Shown: positions 63,173-64,000 of the stretch, piece after piece
Numbering within the stretch: the first letter of the stretch is position 1
Layout: each line of letters opens with the position of its first letter
Assembly (NCBI RefSeq): GCF_030718205.1
Contig: NZ_JAUZQF010000010.1
Location: 359,146-423,145 of the forward strand
Length of the DNA: 64,000 bases
Reading direction: 5' to 3'
Source of the DNA: Nonomuraea turcica
GTDB lineage: Bacteria > Actinomycetota > Actinomycetes > Streptosporangiales > Streptosporangiaceae
Translations under genes and position numbers: made by a program
The notes under the pieces: generated by a model
What the model was told of the DNA's origin: nothing
Database searches by the model: none
What the model saw: only the letters and a program-made list of their open reading frames with translations

Positions 63173-63880
63173 CTAGCGTACCGTGACGGACTTTGCGAGA
63201 TTTCGGGGCTTGTCGATCTCCCGGTTCAAATGAAGGGCGCAGAAGTATGCAAATAACTCACCGGCGACGAGTTGTAGCACGAGATCGGAGACATCCTCAC
63301 CATGATATGGCAGAGGCTGGTAGTCGGAGAAGCTCAGAAGGTCGGCTTCGTCGAGGTCATCGGGTCCGAATCCGATGATTTCCCCTCCGCGGGCGGCGAC
63401 CTCGCTGACATTCGCCAAGGTCGCCGTGAAGAGATCACGGTTGGCATGTGGCGAAGGTATGAGGAAACGGTCACGAACCCGGGCGCTATGAGCGAAATCG
63501 TGCCATGCTTAAAGAATCCAGCGCTCATTCCTTCCGCATGGCGGTAAGTAGCCTTCTTATACTTGAGCGCAGACTCCAGTGCCACCGGATACAGCGCCCC
63601 TCGGCCCACGAAAAAGAGATGCTGGATGTCCTTGTACTTGCGCGCGAGATTTCCGATGGATCCGCTCGCTCCATCGATGAAGGCCTCCAGGGTCGTCGGG
63701 AGCCGCACGATCGAATCCATACGGTCCTGGTAGCGGCCGGCCGACAGCACAGCGCTCTGCCTGCCCACCTCCAAGGCGAGCCGGCCCAGAATGATCGCCT
63801 GACTGATGATGGACTTGGTCGACAGCACGCTTATCTCCGGCCCGCAGGCCTGCTGAAGCCGGTGGCCGGACAGTGAAGGT
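63173..63880 (-). pseudogene. GlmS/SIS-type aminotransferase remnant, frameshifted and 5'-truncated
   Basis: The minus strand encodes the C-terminal isomerase half of a glutamine-fructose-6-phosphate aminotransferase-like protein in two frames. Frame 1 (about 63860 to 63480) gives GPEISVLSTKSIISQAII, FVGRGALYPVALESALKY and GMSAGFFKHGTISLIAPG. Frame 2 (about 63480 to 63173) continues as FLIPSPHANRDLFTATLANV, SEVAARGGEIIGFGPDDLDE and the GlmS ending DKPRNLAKSVTVR. The break is at a CCCGGG run (63478-63483); one extra base there explains it. The N-terminal part is missing because a transposase gene begins immediately upstream. A sequencing error at the run would make it one open frame, still truncated. 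Confidence 0.85.
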
Positions 63881-63883
63881 TTT

Positions 63884-64000
63884 TCACCGCACCTCGCGAG
63901 CTTGCAGGACGAAGATTGCTTTGACGAGTTGACCTGCACGTAGCGGGCAGCAGCGGAGTTTGCGCAGGATGCGCCAGTTCTTCAGGACGGCATTCGCGCG
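63884..64000 (-). mobile_element. End of an insertion sequence: C-terminal 38 residues of a DDE transposase
   Basis: The frame from the window edge to the TGA at 63886 reads RANAVLKNWRILRKLRCC, then PLRAGQLVKAIFVLQAREVR. This closely resembles the C-terminus of IS5-group (DDE_Tnp_4-like) transposases common in Streptomyces-type genomes. The rest of the element lies outside the window. The terminal inverted repeat should be between about 63845 and 63883, but it cannot be defined without the other end. Confidence 0.82.

Overview
The window is 64 kb of high-GC DNA with dense, short-spaced genes, many GTG starts and 4-bp ATGA/GTGA overlaps. The conserved blocks point to an actinobacterium: secA, the hibernation factor, comF-lpqB-mtrB-mtrA, a MoxR/DUF58/DUF4129/DUF4350 cluster, and ahcY followed by a cation-efflux gene, a SIS isomerase and a Trm112 gene. 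The carbohydrate genes resemble those of Streptosporangiaceae or Streptomyces relatives. That placement is inference from gene content; there is no rRNA in the window. I see no tRNA, rRNA, CRISPR array or origin.

Region 1 (1-12.4 kb). A 5'-truncated PhoD-type phosphatase is followed by a sugar-use locus: an SDR dehydrogenase, a GntR/FadR regulator, an (alpha/alpha)6-type glycoside hydrolase-like protein, an ABC sugar importer (two permeases plus a lipoprotein) and an enolase-superfamily dehydratase. Four copies of a CGGTCARACC-type operator stand in front of the SDR, the regulator itself, the binding protein and the dehydratase, so the locus looks like one autoregulated regulon. Next come an NmrA-MDR fusion oxidoreductase and a divergent AraC regulator.

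Region 2 (12.4-22.7 kb). A four-gene rhamnose-type ABC importer is followed by a LuxR response regulator and histidine kinase, and a divergent ABC exporter-like operon. One of its permeases carries a large concanavalin-like domain outside the membrane.

Region 3 (22.7-32.3 kb). This is an N-acetylglucosamine locus: a GH3 lipoprotein, EI, HPr, EIIA, EIIB, a SIS-type glucosamine-6-phosphate deaminase, a DasR-like regulator and two EIIC permeases. A perfect 22-bp palindrome lies between the deaminase and the regulator, and a dre-like site lies before ptsH. An 810-bp gap between the GH3 gene and ptsI holds 36-bp and 14-bp tandem repeats.

Region 4 (32.3-53 kb). Housekeeping genes: an Rv3235-family protein, SecA, a small membrane protein, a YcaQ-type protein, an orphan LuxR regulator, the hibernation factor, ComF, LpqB-MtrB-MtrA, and the MoxR/DUF58/SpoIIM/RDD membrane cluster.

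Region 5 (53-64 kb). Two tandem LVIVD-repeat secreted proteins and a DUF305 lipoprotein are followed by two different S-adenosylhomocysteine hydrolases side by side, a MerR regulator, a cation-efflux protein, a phosphosugar isomerase and a 55-residue Trm112 gene. The last 1.6 kb has clearly lower GC. It holds an inositol-monophosphatase-family gene and a GlmS-like remnant that is frameshifted and cut off by the end of an insertion sequence whose transposase tail runs out of the window.
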